DNA of 64,000 nucleotides from Cyclobacteriaceae bacterium (GCA_029858965.1 JAOUDZ010000013.1:19780-83779); one strand, 5' to 3'. Counted from the first letter of the stretch, positions 52,645 to 60,296 are shown. A program made the numbers and translations. The notes: generated by a model from the letters alone, not told the origin.

Positions 52645-52688
52645 CAAAGTTCAATGTTATGGAAGGGTCATTCAGTGACAATTGTCAC
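52645..52688 (-). promoter_or_regulatory. Crp/Fnr-type operator and -7 box of the TauE gene
   Basis: GTGACAATTGTCAC (52675-52688) is a perfect 14-bp palindrome. Exactly 22 nt later on the minus strand is GAACTTTG (52645-52652), close to TAnnTTTG. It also lies 7 bp past the stop of the Crp/Fnr gene, so the site is in that regulator's own 3' flank. Confidence 0.7.
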
Positions 52689-52694
52689 GCAACC

Positions 52695-53318
52695 TTAAAA
52701 ATCAAGACGGGTTATTTCATTGCGGGAAATAGCAATCCTTTTCTGTGACTCCAGTTTTTTCAATAGCCGTGAAATAACTTCGCGGGAGGAGTTCAGGTCA
52801 TCGGCAATTTCCTGGTGGGTAATGGCGATTTTGTCGCTGCCAAATGAATCGAACTGGCGCTTCAAATAGAATTCAAGTTTCTGGTCCATGGAATGGAAAA
52901 CAACCTGATCAATAACATCCAGCAATTCCTCAAAGCGGGCCCGATAAGTTTCCAACACGAAATAATACCATTGCCGGTGATCCTTCATGAGCCCATCCAT
53001 AAACTGAATGGGGATCGCCAGCGCCTTTACACGCGACATGGCTTTAGCCTTAATTGCGCTGGTTTCATTTTTAGTTGCACAAATCATCGATAGTGCGCAG
53101 GCATTTCCTTTTTCCAGGTAGTACAAAAAGAATTCTTCGCCATCTTCGCCCTCACGGTACAACTTAACACGGCCATCCAGGATAAGCAATGAATTTTTAA
53201 AATACTGGCCAGGGCGCATGAGCATTTCGCCTTCTTCAAATTCAACGACCTGTCCTATTTTTTCAATATGCTCCAGTAACGAATGATCAAACTGGGGAAA
53301 GATTTCTTGAAGTTGCAT
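52695..53318 (-). CDS. Crp/Fnr-family transcription regulator
   Basis: The 207-residue protein has an N-terminal cyclic-nucleotide-binding-like domain (about 20-110), a long dimer helix and a C-terminal winged helix-turn-helix (ITHQEIADDLNSSREVISRL). In the recognition helix, Arg179, Glu180 and Arg184 occupy the positions of Crp Arg180, Glu181 and Arg185, which read GTGA. There are only two cysteines, Cys74 and Cys80 (NACALSMICAT), so there is no Fnr-type cluster at the N-terminus. They could sense redox or persulfide. The adjacent operons carry matching GTGAC-N4-GTCAC-like sites, so it is the likely regulator of the island. Confidence 0.94.
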   Translation of the reverse strand: MQLQEIFPQFDHSLLEHIEKIGQVVEFEEGEMLMRPGQYFKNSLLILDGRVKLYREGEDGEEFFLYYLEKGNACALSMICATKNETSAIKAKAMSRVKALAIPIQFMDGLMKDHRQWYYFVLETYRARFEELLDVIDQVVFHSMDQKLEFYLKRQFDSFGSDKIAITHQEIADDLNSSREVISRLLKKLESQKRIAISRNEITRLDF

Positions 53319-53505
53319 AGGATACTAATCAAGGTCAGTTGTAGTTAGTTCCATCAGCGCTGGCATCAGGAACAAAATATTTGAATTAAGCCCAAAGAAA
53401 CCAAATATATCTTAAGATTTGAAGTAAATTTTCAATGCGAAAATCAGGCTTTTTCGCTTCAATATTGCGCGAATACTTAAGTCAGAGCTCAATGTTGCGT
53501 GCGGC

Positions 53506-54678
53506 TTAATGCGCTATTGACAAAACTTCAATCAGTTCGTCTTTATCCAGCGCTACCGGATTGTACTTATTATCTGTTGCATTCACGATTTTTTCGAAAT
53601 CTGAGGATGAAATGCCATACATCGATAGCGCGGGAATATCCATTTCAACCGCCCAGCGTTCCATTAGCCATATTAGAAAGTCCGTATAATATTCGTTTGA
53701 TTTGCCTTCCAGCCCAGCAAAGATTTTACCAATGCGGCCATACCGCATCAAGGCCCTCCCAGGATCACCCCGCTGGCGTAATTTCCGGACGGCTATTTTG
53801 TTGGATGCGGCCATTAATGTGCTGCAAATAACGCCGTGGGGTATATTATAGAATCCGCCGATGGAAGAAGCGAAGCCATGCACCAATCCAAGGCCGGCGT
53901 TGGCCAACGTGATGCCCGAAATATAAGAAGATAACGCCATCCCTGTACGCGCATCCATATTTGATCCATCCTGATACGCTTTTATCAATGATGTAGAAAT
54001 CAATGTCAGTCCTTCATACGCCAATGCGTCCGTTATCGGATTGCCGGCAGTCGACAGGTAAGACTCCAGTAACTGTGTAAAGGCGTCCATCCCGCTGGTG
54101 GCAGTGACAACCGGTGGACAACCAATAGCAAGGGCAGGATCAACTATCGCGATGTTGGGGACAAAATTGTTATGCCGCAATGACTTCTTATAACCGTATG
54201 TGCCAACGTCGGAAAGCACAGCGTTCTTGGTCGCCTCGCTCCCCGTGCCCGAAGTTGTGGGAACAGCCAGGAAAGGAACTTTCGTACCGGGATGCGTCTT
54301 TTTTGCGCCAAAGCCTTCCAGGTAATCTTTTACTGATTCATTCAACGGCAACATGGCAGATATTGCCTTTCCTGCATCCAGCACGCTACCACCTCCAATT
54401 GCCACCACAATATCAGGAGCATGCGGTGAAAACTTAAGAACCGCGGTGTCCACTACAATTGGAGAAGGCTCATGATTAACACTGTAATGATGTACCGTCA
54501 AGCTAAGCGCATTCAATTGTTCCAGCAGATTCTGCCCATGCTCCGATGAAAAAAAAGACTGTCTGCCTGTCACAAGCAAAATACTTGAGCCAAAGGATTT
54601 GACTATCCCCGGAAGGGCAGAAATTTTCCCTGTTCCAAAATGCAGAAGCGGTGTGGTGGCAATGGTGAAGGCTTCCAT
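53506..54678 (-). CDS. Iron-containing alcohol dehydrogenase
   Basis: This 390-residue oxidoreductase of the Fe-ADH family has the NAD(P)-binding GGGSVLDAGKAIS (about 94-106), TSGTGSEAT, the metal Asp in SGMDAFTQLLE, and the His ligands in LGLVHGFASSIGGFYNIPHG. The length is typical. It lies 6 bp downstream of the ABM monooxygenase gene, so both are co-transcribed. The pair (Fe-ADH with an LsrG-like protein) suggests processing of a small aldehyde or hydroxyketone. The substrate is not known. Confidence 0.93.
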   Translation of the reverse strand: MEAFTIATTPLLHFGTGKISALPGIVKSFGSSILLVTGRQSFFSSEHGQNLLEQLNALSLTVHHYSVNHEPSPIVVDTAVLKFSPHAPDIVVAIGGGSVLDAGKAISAMLPLNESVKDYLEGFGAKKTHPGTKVPFLAVPTTSGTGSEATKNAVLSDVGTYGYKKSLRHNNFVPNIAIVDPALAIGCPPVVTATSGMDAFTQLLESYLSTAGNPITDALAYEGLTLISTSLIKAYQDGSNMDARTGMALSSYISGITLANAGLGLVHGFASSIGGFYNIPHGVICSTLMAASNKIAVRKLRQRGDPGRALMRYGRIGKIFAGLEGKSNEYYTDFLIWLMERWAVEMDIPALSMYGISSSDFEKIVNATDNKYNPVALDKDELIEVLSIAH

Positions 54679-54684
54679 CCTGAG

Positions 54685-54984
54685 CTAATGTGCGGCTGGA
54701 AATAAAAGGATGTGTTTAATTGCTTCACGGTCCTTGGCCATCCAGGGTGTTACAGTGTCGCGCCATTCGAAATAATGTGCTTTCTCTTTGTGTGCAGCGA
54801 CAGCCTCTTCCGAGGCATAGGCTTCGTAGAGTACAAACTTACATGGGTTTTGCGCGTCCTGAAGAATATCAAACCGAAAATTGCCTGGTTCTTTAATGGA
54901 GTTCTCGTGATTCTTCTTTGTAGCTTCTAAGAAAGGATTTATGAATTCAGGTTTTACCAGCACGTGCACAATGTTTACTATCAT
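54685..54984 (-). CDS. LsrG-like antibiotic-biosynthesis monooxygenase-fold protein
   Basis: The 99-residue ABM-fold protein starts MIVNIVHVLVKPEFINPFLE and has KEPGNFRFDILQDAQNPCKF, LYEAYASEEAVAAHKEKAHY and a terminal PWM. It resembles LsrG (phospho-AI-2 isomerase) and the YgiN group. It should be a dimer in the cytoplasm. Its gene is 6 bp from the Fe-alcohol dehydrogenase gene. No LuxS or Lsr genes are near, so an AI-2 role is not supported here. Confidence 0.88.
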   Translation of the reverse strand: MIVNIVHVLVKPEFINPFLEATKKNHENSIKEPGNFRFDILQDAQNPCKFVLYEAYASEEAVAAHKEKAHYFEWRDTVTPWMAKDREAIKHILLFPAAH

Positions 54985-55116
54985 AAGGTATGGTTTGTTA
55001 GTTGATTCAGCGGAAGTCAGTTGCTTTTACTTTGCATAAGAATTTCTGCTTGTCTAGTCGTCTTGCGTTAGTCTCATGCAAACTTATGTACTTTTATTGT
55101 CTTAATGATTATATCA

Positions 55117-55348
55117 TCATACCTGCAGGTAATGCATAAGCGTATTATTATAGAACTGAAAATCCTTAAACTCAGGGATATTATCCTTTAATTCGAGGAA
55201 TAAACAAAGGCATTCTTCTATCGAATAGCCGTTTTGTTGAAAAGCTGTCGATCTGTGCCAAAGGAAACGAAGCTAATTGAGAAAAGCTGCATAGGGCCAA
55301 CACTACGCTAATTTCGGTTAGCATAAAGCGACAAAGAATTGATTTCAT
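55117..55348 (-). pseudogene. Small gene after the TonB receptor, apparently frameshifted
   Basis: The receptor's stop codon overlaps an ATG (TAATG, 55346-55348) that opens a frame with a signal-peptide-like start, MKSILCRFMLTEISVVLALC. It ends after 55 residues. In the next frame the sequence continues as a good protein tail, NGYSIEECLCLFLELKDNIP and then EFKDFQFYNN, stopping at 55117. Together they read as one small secreted protein with a single frameshift. It may also be just two short overlapping frames. I recognise no family. The 300-bp stretch to the LsrG-like gene otherwise holds nothing I can support. Confidence 0.35.
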
Positions 55349-57654
55349 TATTGGAGGGTTAAACGAATCCCTAGGAACCCCCGTATCCCCTGGTTTGGAC
55401 CATATACATAGCTGGTGTCAAAAGTAAGGGCATAGGGATTATCTGGAGTAGCCAAAACGTTGCCTGATGCATCATACTGCACCTCTTTGTCAAAGGGATC
55501 GTTCGTTCTGGCGATAATGAACGGGTTACCTCTATTGGGTGTCCAGTTCAATAGATTTTTCACGCCGCCATAAACCTGGAGTCCTCTTTTATTTTCCCAC
55601 GTAAACTGTATATTCTGAATGCTCCACCAGGGACTATACGCCTTTCGTGGATCCAGTGGCCCGAGCAGAGGCAATCGCATAGGGCCGTAGAAATTTCCCG
55701 TATAATCAAAAGTTAAGTTTAGTGCTGTTATCGGGCAGGATGCTGCCCAGGTGCCCGTCCAGTGTTCCGTTAAAATCTGCCGCTGCTTTTCGGCGGTTCC
55801 AAAGTCGTTATTTTCAACGTAGTAAACATCCATATACGTTGCCCCCGCTAAAATCTTAAGTCCGTTGTTGAAAGTGAAATCCAGGTTACCTGTGATGCCG
55901 CTGGTGATGGCATGTCCTTTCAGGTTGTGATAAATAATATTATTGGGATCACTTTCATAATCGCCGAAAATGCGGTTATCGAAATAAGTATACCACGCTG
56001 CCACATCGAAACTTAGGAAGTTACCATTGCCTACGAACATGTTTCTAACATAGTTCAAGTTTATGTTGTAGCTCCGCTCTGGTCTTAATTCTTCTTTAAT
56101 AATCACAGTCCGGGCACCCGTTAGCGCGGCATGATCTTCGGTAAACAGGTTTACTACTCTATAGCCAGTCCCGGCATTGAGACGAAGTATATTGTTTTCA
56201 TTTAACGTCCACCTATAGGCAAAGCGAGGCGTGTAAATATTACCATGGGTCGAATTGTAATCGTACCGAAATCCAAACAGTAGATGGTGCTGCTGAGCCA
56301 AGGTAATTTCATCTTGTATGAATACTCCAGGAAGCCACGTTCGCTGCGCCCGACTGCTTAGGCCTACCGTATCGGTTATCTGCGTAGCAGGTGTATTGTC
56401 GTCATAAAAAGTGTAGCGCAGTGCAGCCCCAGCCAGAAAATCATGTGCACTAATCTTTTTATCCCAGGTGAGTTGGGAGAAGGCGATATTTTGTTGTGCG
56501 ATATAAGAAGTGGTTCCGTAGCGGCTGTCCTGATTATGGTTGTTGTAGGAAAAGGAAATCAATATTTTTTCCCTGACTGGCAACTGATAATTGCCCAAGA
56601 ACTCCCATCGTTTGGTATAAATACTTTCGCCATAAATAGTATCACCGCCCCTGAATGCTTTTGTCCACCTGGTGTCGCCTCCCCAGCGGTCCTCATAAAA
56701 ATAGCGACCGGCGACATTGAATGGCAAATTATCCTTTCTGCTCATTGACCATTTTTGAAAGATTGATATCCGGTTCTGTAAGGTCAAGTCAGTGAACCCA
56801 TCTTTATTGTTATCCACCAGATTGTTAAAATTGAAATAATTAATGCCCGTTAGTGAAATTGCCTTTTCCCCCACCTTCAGTTTCACGCTGATATCAATAT
56901 TTTTTTCAAGCCATGAAGTTCCGAACATGTCTACCAGCAGTGTTGGGGCTGCGACAGGTTTTTTAGTAATGATATTAATCAGCCCGCCTACAGCTTCAGA
57001 TCCATACAGAGACGAGGCAGGGCCTTTAATGATTTCTATTCGCTCTACCATGGCATTGGGTATTCCCGATAACCCGTAGACTGTTGAGAGGCTGCTCACA
57101 ATGGGCATTCCATCGATGAGTACCATGGTATAGGGGCCCTCCAGTCCGTTGATATGGATATCGCCCGTATTGCACACGTTGCAATTGAGCTGGGGCCTCA
57201 CGCCATTCACTGTTTGCAGCGCCTCGAAAATATTAGGTGTAGGATTCTTTTTGAAAAAGGAAGGATAATAGACCTCCACGGGTACGGGACTTTCCAGTCG
57301 GTTTACTTTTTTTAGCGTACCGGTCACCACGATCTCCTGAAGCTGCGTACCGTTTTCTTCCATCACTATATCAGCAATATTTGCAGTTGCGCTTGAAACG
57401 TGGATGGGTTTTTCAAATGTCTTATAGCCGATGAATGAGACGCGTAGCATGTAGCTACCGGGTTTCACGTTGTAAATCTTATAGGCACCTGTACTGTCTG
57501 TCGCACTTCCGAGGGACGATGGTAGTAAGACCACTGAGGCAAACGGGACTGGTCCTTCCCGGGAGACAACCTTGCCTGATATGTCTAGATTTTGTCCGAG
57601 GCCAGTAGAAACAACCCAATATAAAGCGATTGCAAAGGTTGATGGTATTTTCAT
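55348..57654 (-). CDS. TonB-dependent outer-membrane receptor, metal-linked
   Basis: The 768-residue receptor has a signal peptide (STFAIALYWVVSTGLGQ), a carboxypeptidase-like regulatory domain (about 22-105; SGKVVSREGPVPFASVVL), a plug (about 115-230; VLIDGMPIV, GPASSLYGSEAVGG) and a 22-strand barrel. The plug has a CxxC (NCNVCNTGDIHINGLEG), seen in some Bacteroidota receptors, which might bind metal. A GTG at 57657 precedes the preferred ATG at 57654. The divergent DtxR-family gene and the TTAGAT-CA-ATCTAA operator in the shared 101-bp region point to control by iron or manganese. The ligand is not known. Confidence 0.93.
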   Translation of the reverse strand: MKIPSTFAIALYWVVSTGLGQNLDISGKVVSREGPVPFASVVLLPSSLGSATDSTGAYKIYNVKPGSYMLRVSFIGYKTFEKPIHVSSATANIADIVMEENGTQLQEIVVTGTLKKVNRLESPVPVEVYYPSFFKKNPTPNIFEALQTVNGVRPQLNCNVCNTGDIHINGLEGPYTMVLIDGMPIVSSLSTVYGLSGIPNAMVERIEIIKGPASSLYGSEAVGGLINIITKKPVAAPTLLVDMFGTSWLEKNIDISVKLKVGEKAISLTGINYFNFNNLVDNNKDGFTDLTLQNRISIFQKWSMSRKDNLPFNVAGRYFYEDRWGGDTRWTKAFRGGDTIYGESIYTKRWEFLGNYQLPVREKILISFSYNNHNQDSRYGTTSYIAQQNIAFSQLTWDKKISAHDFLAGAALRYTFYDDNTPATQITDTVGLSSRAQRTWLPGVFIQDEITLAQQHHLLFGFRYDYNSTHGNIYTPRFAYRWTLNENNILRLNAGTGYRVVNLFTEDHAALTGARTVIIKEELRPERSYNINLNYVRNMFVGNGNFLSFDVAAWYTYFDNRIFGDYESDPNNIIYHNLKGHAITSGITGNLDFTFNNGLKILAGATYMDVYYVENNDFGTAEKQRQILTEHWTGTWAASCPITALNLTFDYTGNFYGPMRLPLLGPLDPRKAYSPWWSIQNIQFTWENKRGLQVYGGVKNLLNWTPNRGNPFIIARTNDPFDKEVQYDASGNVLATPDNPYALTFDTSYVYGPNQGIRGFLGIRLTLQ

Positions 57655-57681
57655 CACTATAAATCAATAGTTATATGGATA

Positions 57682-57710
57682 AAAGTATAAAGTTAGATCA
57701 ATCTAAACAA
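57682..57710. promoter_or_regulatory. DtxR/MntR-type operator in the receptor promoter
   Basis: TTAGAT-CA-ATCTAA (57693-57706) is a perfect inverted repeat. On the minus strand it lies between TTG (57708-57710) and TATACTTT (57682-57689), with 18 nt between them, so it fills the spacer of the receptor promoter. It resembles DtxR/IdeR/MntR boxes. It is also just upstream of the regulator's own promoter, so autoregulation is likely. Confidence 0.6.
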
Positions 57711-57729
57711 TGATTTCAACCATTTATCC

Positions 57730-57737
57730 TATATTTG
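57730..57737 (+). promoter_or_regulatory. -7 element of the DtxR-family gene
   Basis: TATATTTG matches the consensus exactly. It begins 24 nt after the inverted repeat at 57693-57706, and its distance to the ATG at 57756 is 18 nt. Confidence 0.5.
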
Positions 57738-57755
57738 ACAGGCAATTTTGCATCT

Positions 57756-58412
57756 ATGGCATCGCAAGCAGAAGAGAACTACCTGAAGGCACTATTTACG
57801 TTGGCCAGCGATAGCGGCGAAATAGGCCTGTCTGACCTCAGCGAAATGCTTCAGGTGAGCACGCCAACAGCAAACAGCATGGTAAAGAATTTGCATCAGC
57901 AGGGATTGGTACATTACGAAAAGTATAAGCCAATATCCCTCACGTCGAAGGGCAAAAAGGAAGCTTCCCTGGTAATCCGTAAGCATAGGCTTACGGAAAT
58001 GTACTTGGTGGAGAAAATGGGGTTTGGTTGGGAAAAGGTGCACGAAATCGCTGAGCAGGTGGAGCATATTAAATCGCCTGCCCTGTTTGAAAGGATGGAT
58101 GAACTGCTTGGGCATCCAAAAATTGATCCACATGGGTCACCAATCCCAGATAGAAACGGAAAGATTGAGTGGAAATCCTATCACAAGCTCAGTGAGTGCA
58201 AACCGGGCGATTCCATACGACTTGTGGCGCTTACTCACTCGTCAGACGAATTCTTACAATACCTTAATAGCAAACGGCTTAGTTTGGGATTGATGCTACA
58301 GGTTGAATCGGTTGAAACCTTCGATGGCAATATGGCAATTAGTTATCTCAAAAACCACCGTGAAATATTGAGTGCTAAAGTGTGCGAAAAGCTTTTGGTT
58401 GAGAAAGAATAG
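57756..58412 (+). CDS. DtxR/MntR-family metal-dependent repressor
   Basis: The 218-residue regulator has an N-terminal winged helix (SQAEENYLKALFTLASDSGE; VSTPTANSMVKNLHQQGLV), a dimer/metal domain (RKHRLTEMYLVEKMGFGW, then EQVEHIKS), and a C-terminal FeoA/SH3-like domain (about 140-215). In the metal site the residue before the first Tyr is Asn (DtxR Met10, MntR Asp8). The DtxR Cys102 position is Glu, as in MntR. Metal preference (Fe or Mn) is therefore uncertain. A TTG at 57735 could extend the start by seven residues, but ATG at 57756 is likely. It is divergent from the TonB receptor. Confidence 0.93.
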   Translation: MASQAEENYLKALFTLASDSGEIGLSDLSEMLQVSTPTANSMVKNLHQQGLVHYEKYKPISLTSKGKKEASLVIRKHRLTEMYLVEKMGFGWEKVHEIAEQVEHIKSPALFERMDELLGHPKIDPHGSPIPDRNGKIEWKSYHKLSECKPGDSIRLVALTHSSDEFLQYLNSKRLSLGLMLQVESVETFDGNMAISYLKNHREILSAKVCEKLLVEKE

Positions 58413-58455
58413 GTCTCATCGTAATCAGCTTATTATATTGTTTGATATCCAAGGT

Positions 58456-58498
58456 CTATTAAGAATATCTAATAGTGATATCATTTGGGTTATCTTTG
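58456..58498 (+). promoter_or_regulatory. Possible metal-regulator site and promoter of the ferritin-VIT gene
   Basis: An imperfect palindrome, CTATTA-N8-TAATAG (58456-58475), containing the half-site ATCTAA, covers the -33 region of an exact -7 box TATCTTTG (58491-58498). Its resemblance to the upstream DtxR-type operator is partial, so regulation by the same protein is a hypothesis. Confidence 0.4.
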
Positions 58499-58532
58499 GC
58501 TAAGGCACAGAAGTGTTTACTTAACAATCATT

Positions 58533-59636
58533 ATGAGCTCAGAAAGTAAAGTTTGGAAGGACTATTGGCAGGAAGAAGTTGATGCTGCGTACCTCTATAA
58601 AGTGATTTCAGCAATAACCAACGATGAAAAGGAGCGCAAAATATACCTTAAACTATCTACTATTGAAGACAAGCATGCGAAGGCATGGGAAAACCTGTTA
58701 ATCGAAAAGGGGGAAGCGATCCCAAAACGAAAACCCTCTTTCAAAGCCAAATCATTGGCTAGAATCACAAACAGTTTCGGTCCCGCTTTACTGGCTGACT
58801 GGCTGAGGCGCGAAGAAAGTTCCGAAGTAAAGTCGTACTTAAATCTCTATAAGACTTCTGCTGATAGCGGTACTCAAAGCCTTGCACTTCAGTTGGCACG
58901 GGATTCAGCGCATCATGCCGGACAATTGGGAAAGATGACCAACACCAGTGCAGAACCCTGGCATCGCATTTCATCGGGTGGAATGTTGCGCAATGTGGTG
59001 TACGGATTTAACGATGGTCTTACGGCTAACTTTGGACTATTGGCGGGGATAGTAGGCGCCAACGCAGAACCGCGCATCATTTTGCTCAGCGGATTGGCTG
59101 GTGCATTAGCCAATGCGTTGTCAATGGGTTCTTCCGGATACCTGGCTGCGAAAAGTGAAAAGGAAGTCTATGAGAAAGAACGCAAGATGGAGGCTGACGA
59201 AATCAGGATGATGCCTGAATTGGAAACAGAGGAATTAGCGGCCATCTACGAGACCAAAGGAATTGAAGCAGAACGTGCAATGCGCATGGCGAAAGACATG
59301 ATGCTTGACCCCGAACAGGCGCTGGAGGAAAAAGTAAGAGAAGAACTAGGCATCAGCGCCGCAGAGATTAATCCTTTTAATGAAGCCTGGGTTACAGGGT
59401 TATCAACTGCTATCGGCTCAATTATTCCGGCATTTCCATTCTTTTTTTGGCATGGTATGACAGCTGCCTGGTTATCTTTTGTGGTGGCCATGCTTGCTCA
59501 CTTTGCTGTAGGTGCGGCAAGAAGTTTCTTTACCGGCAAAGGATTATGGAAGAGTGGTCTTGAAATGCTGGTCGTTGGTTTTGGTATCGCCGCTATAGGA
59601 TACTTCATTGGTGACTGGCTGATGAAATATCTTTAG
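58533..59636 (+). CDS. MbfA-like ferritin-VIT1 membrane metal transporter
   Basis: The 367-residue protein has an N-terminal ferritin-like helical domain (about 10-130; QEEVDAAYLYKVISAITNDE; STIEDKHAKAW with an ExxH motif) and a C-terminal VIT1/CCC1 membrane domain of about five helices (GFNDGLTANFGLLAGIVGAN; FPFFFWHGMTAAWLSFVVAML). This is the architecture of MbfA, an iron (or manganese) exporter of the inner membrane in alphaproteobacteria. The frame begins at 58485, but ATG at 58533 (MSSESKVWKDYW) is preferred. It follows the DtxR-family gene by 120 bp, so uptake receptor, sensor and exporter form one metal-homeostasis group. Confidence 0.93.
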   Translation: MSSESKVWKDYWQEEVDAAYLYKVISAITNDEKERKIYLKLSTIEDKHAKAWENLLIEKGEAIPKRKPSFKAKSLARITNSFGPALLADWLRREESSEVKSYLNLYKTSADSGTQSLALQLARDSAHHAGQLGKMTNTSAEPWHRISSGGMLRNVVYGFNDGLTANFGLLAGIVGANAEPRIILLSGLAGALANALSMGSSGYLAAKSEKEVYEKERKMEADEIRMMPELETEELAAIYETKGIEAERAMRMAKDMMLDPEQALEEKVREELGISAAEINPFNEAWVTGLSTAIGSIIPAFPFFFWHGMTAAWLSFVVAMLAHFAVGAARSFFTGKGLWKSGLEMLVVGFGIAAIGYFIGDWLMKYL

Positions 59637-59690
59637 CGAAGGTTGCCAGGAGGGCAGAAGACAAAATTTTTCATACGCACGCTACGAAAC

Positions 59691-59713
59691 TTCATTCATT
59701 CATTCATTCATTC
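59691..59713 (+). repeat. TTCA microsatellite
   Basis: Nearly six perfect TTCA units in tandem, between the ferritin-VIT gene and the 184-bp repeats. It could vary in copy number by slippage. Confidence 0.85.
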
Positions 59714-59908
59714 GGTCACTAGCCAAAAAAAATCCGACCATGTTGGGGCCTTTGTGGTTTATTGTATTGCAGAGGAGGAGGGATTACGAGACGTGATCCC
59801 TTTTTGGGGAGTGACAAAACTACAAACCACAAAGTTCGCTGTCGCTCATTTTTTGTTGTCGCCGTGTCCTCGCTCAAACGAGACGTTTGGATCGGCCACC
59901 TCGACAAC

Positions 59909-59933
59909 AAAAAAGCCCCGAAAGAATCGGGGC
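59909..59933 (-). terminator. Second copy of the tRNA-Ser terminator hairpin
   Basis: The same GCCCCGA/TCGGGGC stem and T-run as at 60093-60117, 184 bp further on, within the second repeat unit. Confidence 0.7.
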
Positions 59934-60092
59934 CTTTGTGGTTTATTGTATTGCAGAGGAGGAGGGATTACGAGACGTGATCCCTTTTTGGGGAGTGACA
60001 AAACTACAAACCACAAAGTTCGCTGTCGCTCATTTTTTGTTGTCGCCGTGTCCTCGCTCAAACGAGACGTTTGGATCGGCCACCTCGACAAC

Positions 60093-60117
60093 AAAAAAGC
60101 CCCGAAAGAATCGGGGC
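60093..60117 (-). terminator. Terminator of the tRNA-Ser gene
   Basis: On the minus strand GCCCCGA (60111-60117) and TCGGGGC (60099-60105) form a 7-bp stem with a 5-nt loop, followed by six T. It starts 21 nt past the tRNA 3' end. Confidence 0.8.
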
Positions 60118-60137
60118 CTTTGTGGTTTAATGTATTG

Positions 60138-60222
60138 CAGAGGAGGAGGGATTCGAACCCCCGGAACCTTGCGGTTCAACGGTTTTCAAGACCGCCGCAT
60201 TCGACCGCTCTGCCACTCCTCT
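60138..60222 (-). tRNA. tRNA-Ser (anticodon UGA)
   Basis: The 85-nt minus-strand sequence folds as a class II tRNA. The acceptor stem is AGAGGAG/CTCCTCT with all seven pairs. The D-arm contains GGCAGAGCGG, and the anticodon arm CGGTC-TTGAAAA-CCG has TGA. A long variable arm (GAACCGCAAGGTTC type) and a T-arm GGGGG-TTCGAAT-CCC follow, with G73. CCA is not encoded. An exact consensus promoter lies 26 nt upstream and the terminator is downstream. Confidence 0.96.
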
Positions 60223-60248
60223 GTGTATTGCGGTACATTTTGGGAGTG

Positions 60249-60279
60249 CAAATGTATATGTTTATCGTCTTTCACCAAA
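60249..60279 (-). promoter_or_regulatory. Bacteroidota consensus promoter for tRNA-Ser
   Basis: On the minus strand TTTG (60276-60279), an exact 19-nt spacer and TACATTTG (60249-60256) match the consensus in every position. Same geometry as the tRNA-His promoter. Confidence 0.8.
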
Positions 60280-60296
60280 ACCAAGGTCGCAACTTT

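Larger units (their letters stand above)
59745..60153 (-). repeat. Tandem 184-bp repeats (2.2 copies) seeded by the tRNA-Ser 3' end
   Basis: On the minus strand the unit begins with the last 16 nt of the tRNA-Ser gene (60138-60153), which recurs at 59954-59969 and 59770-59785, each 184 bp apart. Units 60153-59970 and 59969-59786 differ at one base among the positions I compared. A third partial copy ends at 59745. Each full unit holds the tRNA terminator hairpin, a 54-nt inverted structure (GTTGTCG ... CGACAAC; 60039-60092 in one copy), and the pair CTTTGTGGTTT/AAACCACAAAG. Apparent open frames across it are repeat artefacts. The layout is like the E. coli tyrT repeats that give rtT RNA. Confidence 0.92.

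Noticed and set aside
59745..60153. CRISPR array
   Set aside because: Units are 184 bp, contiguous and nearly identical, with no unique spacers and no cas genes. They derive from the tRNA end.
59745..60222. Integrated mobile element at a tRNA attachment site
   Set aside because: tRNA-end copies are spaced only 184 bp apart with no integrase or cargo. A tandem duplication explains them better.
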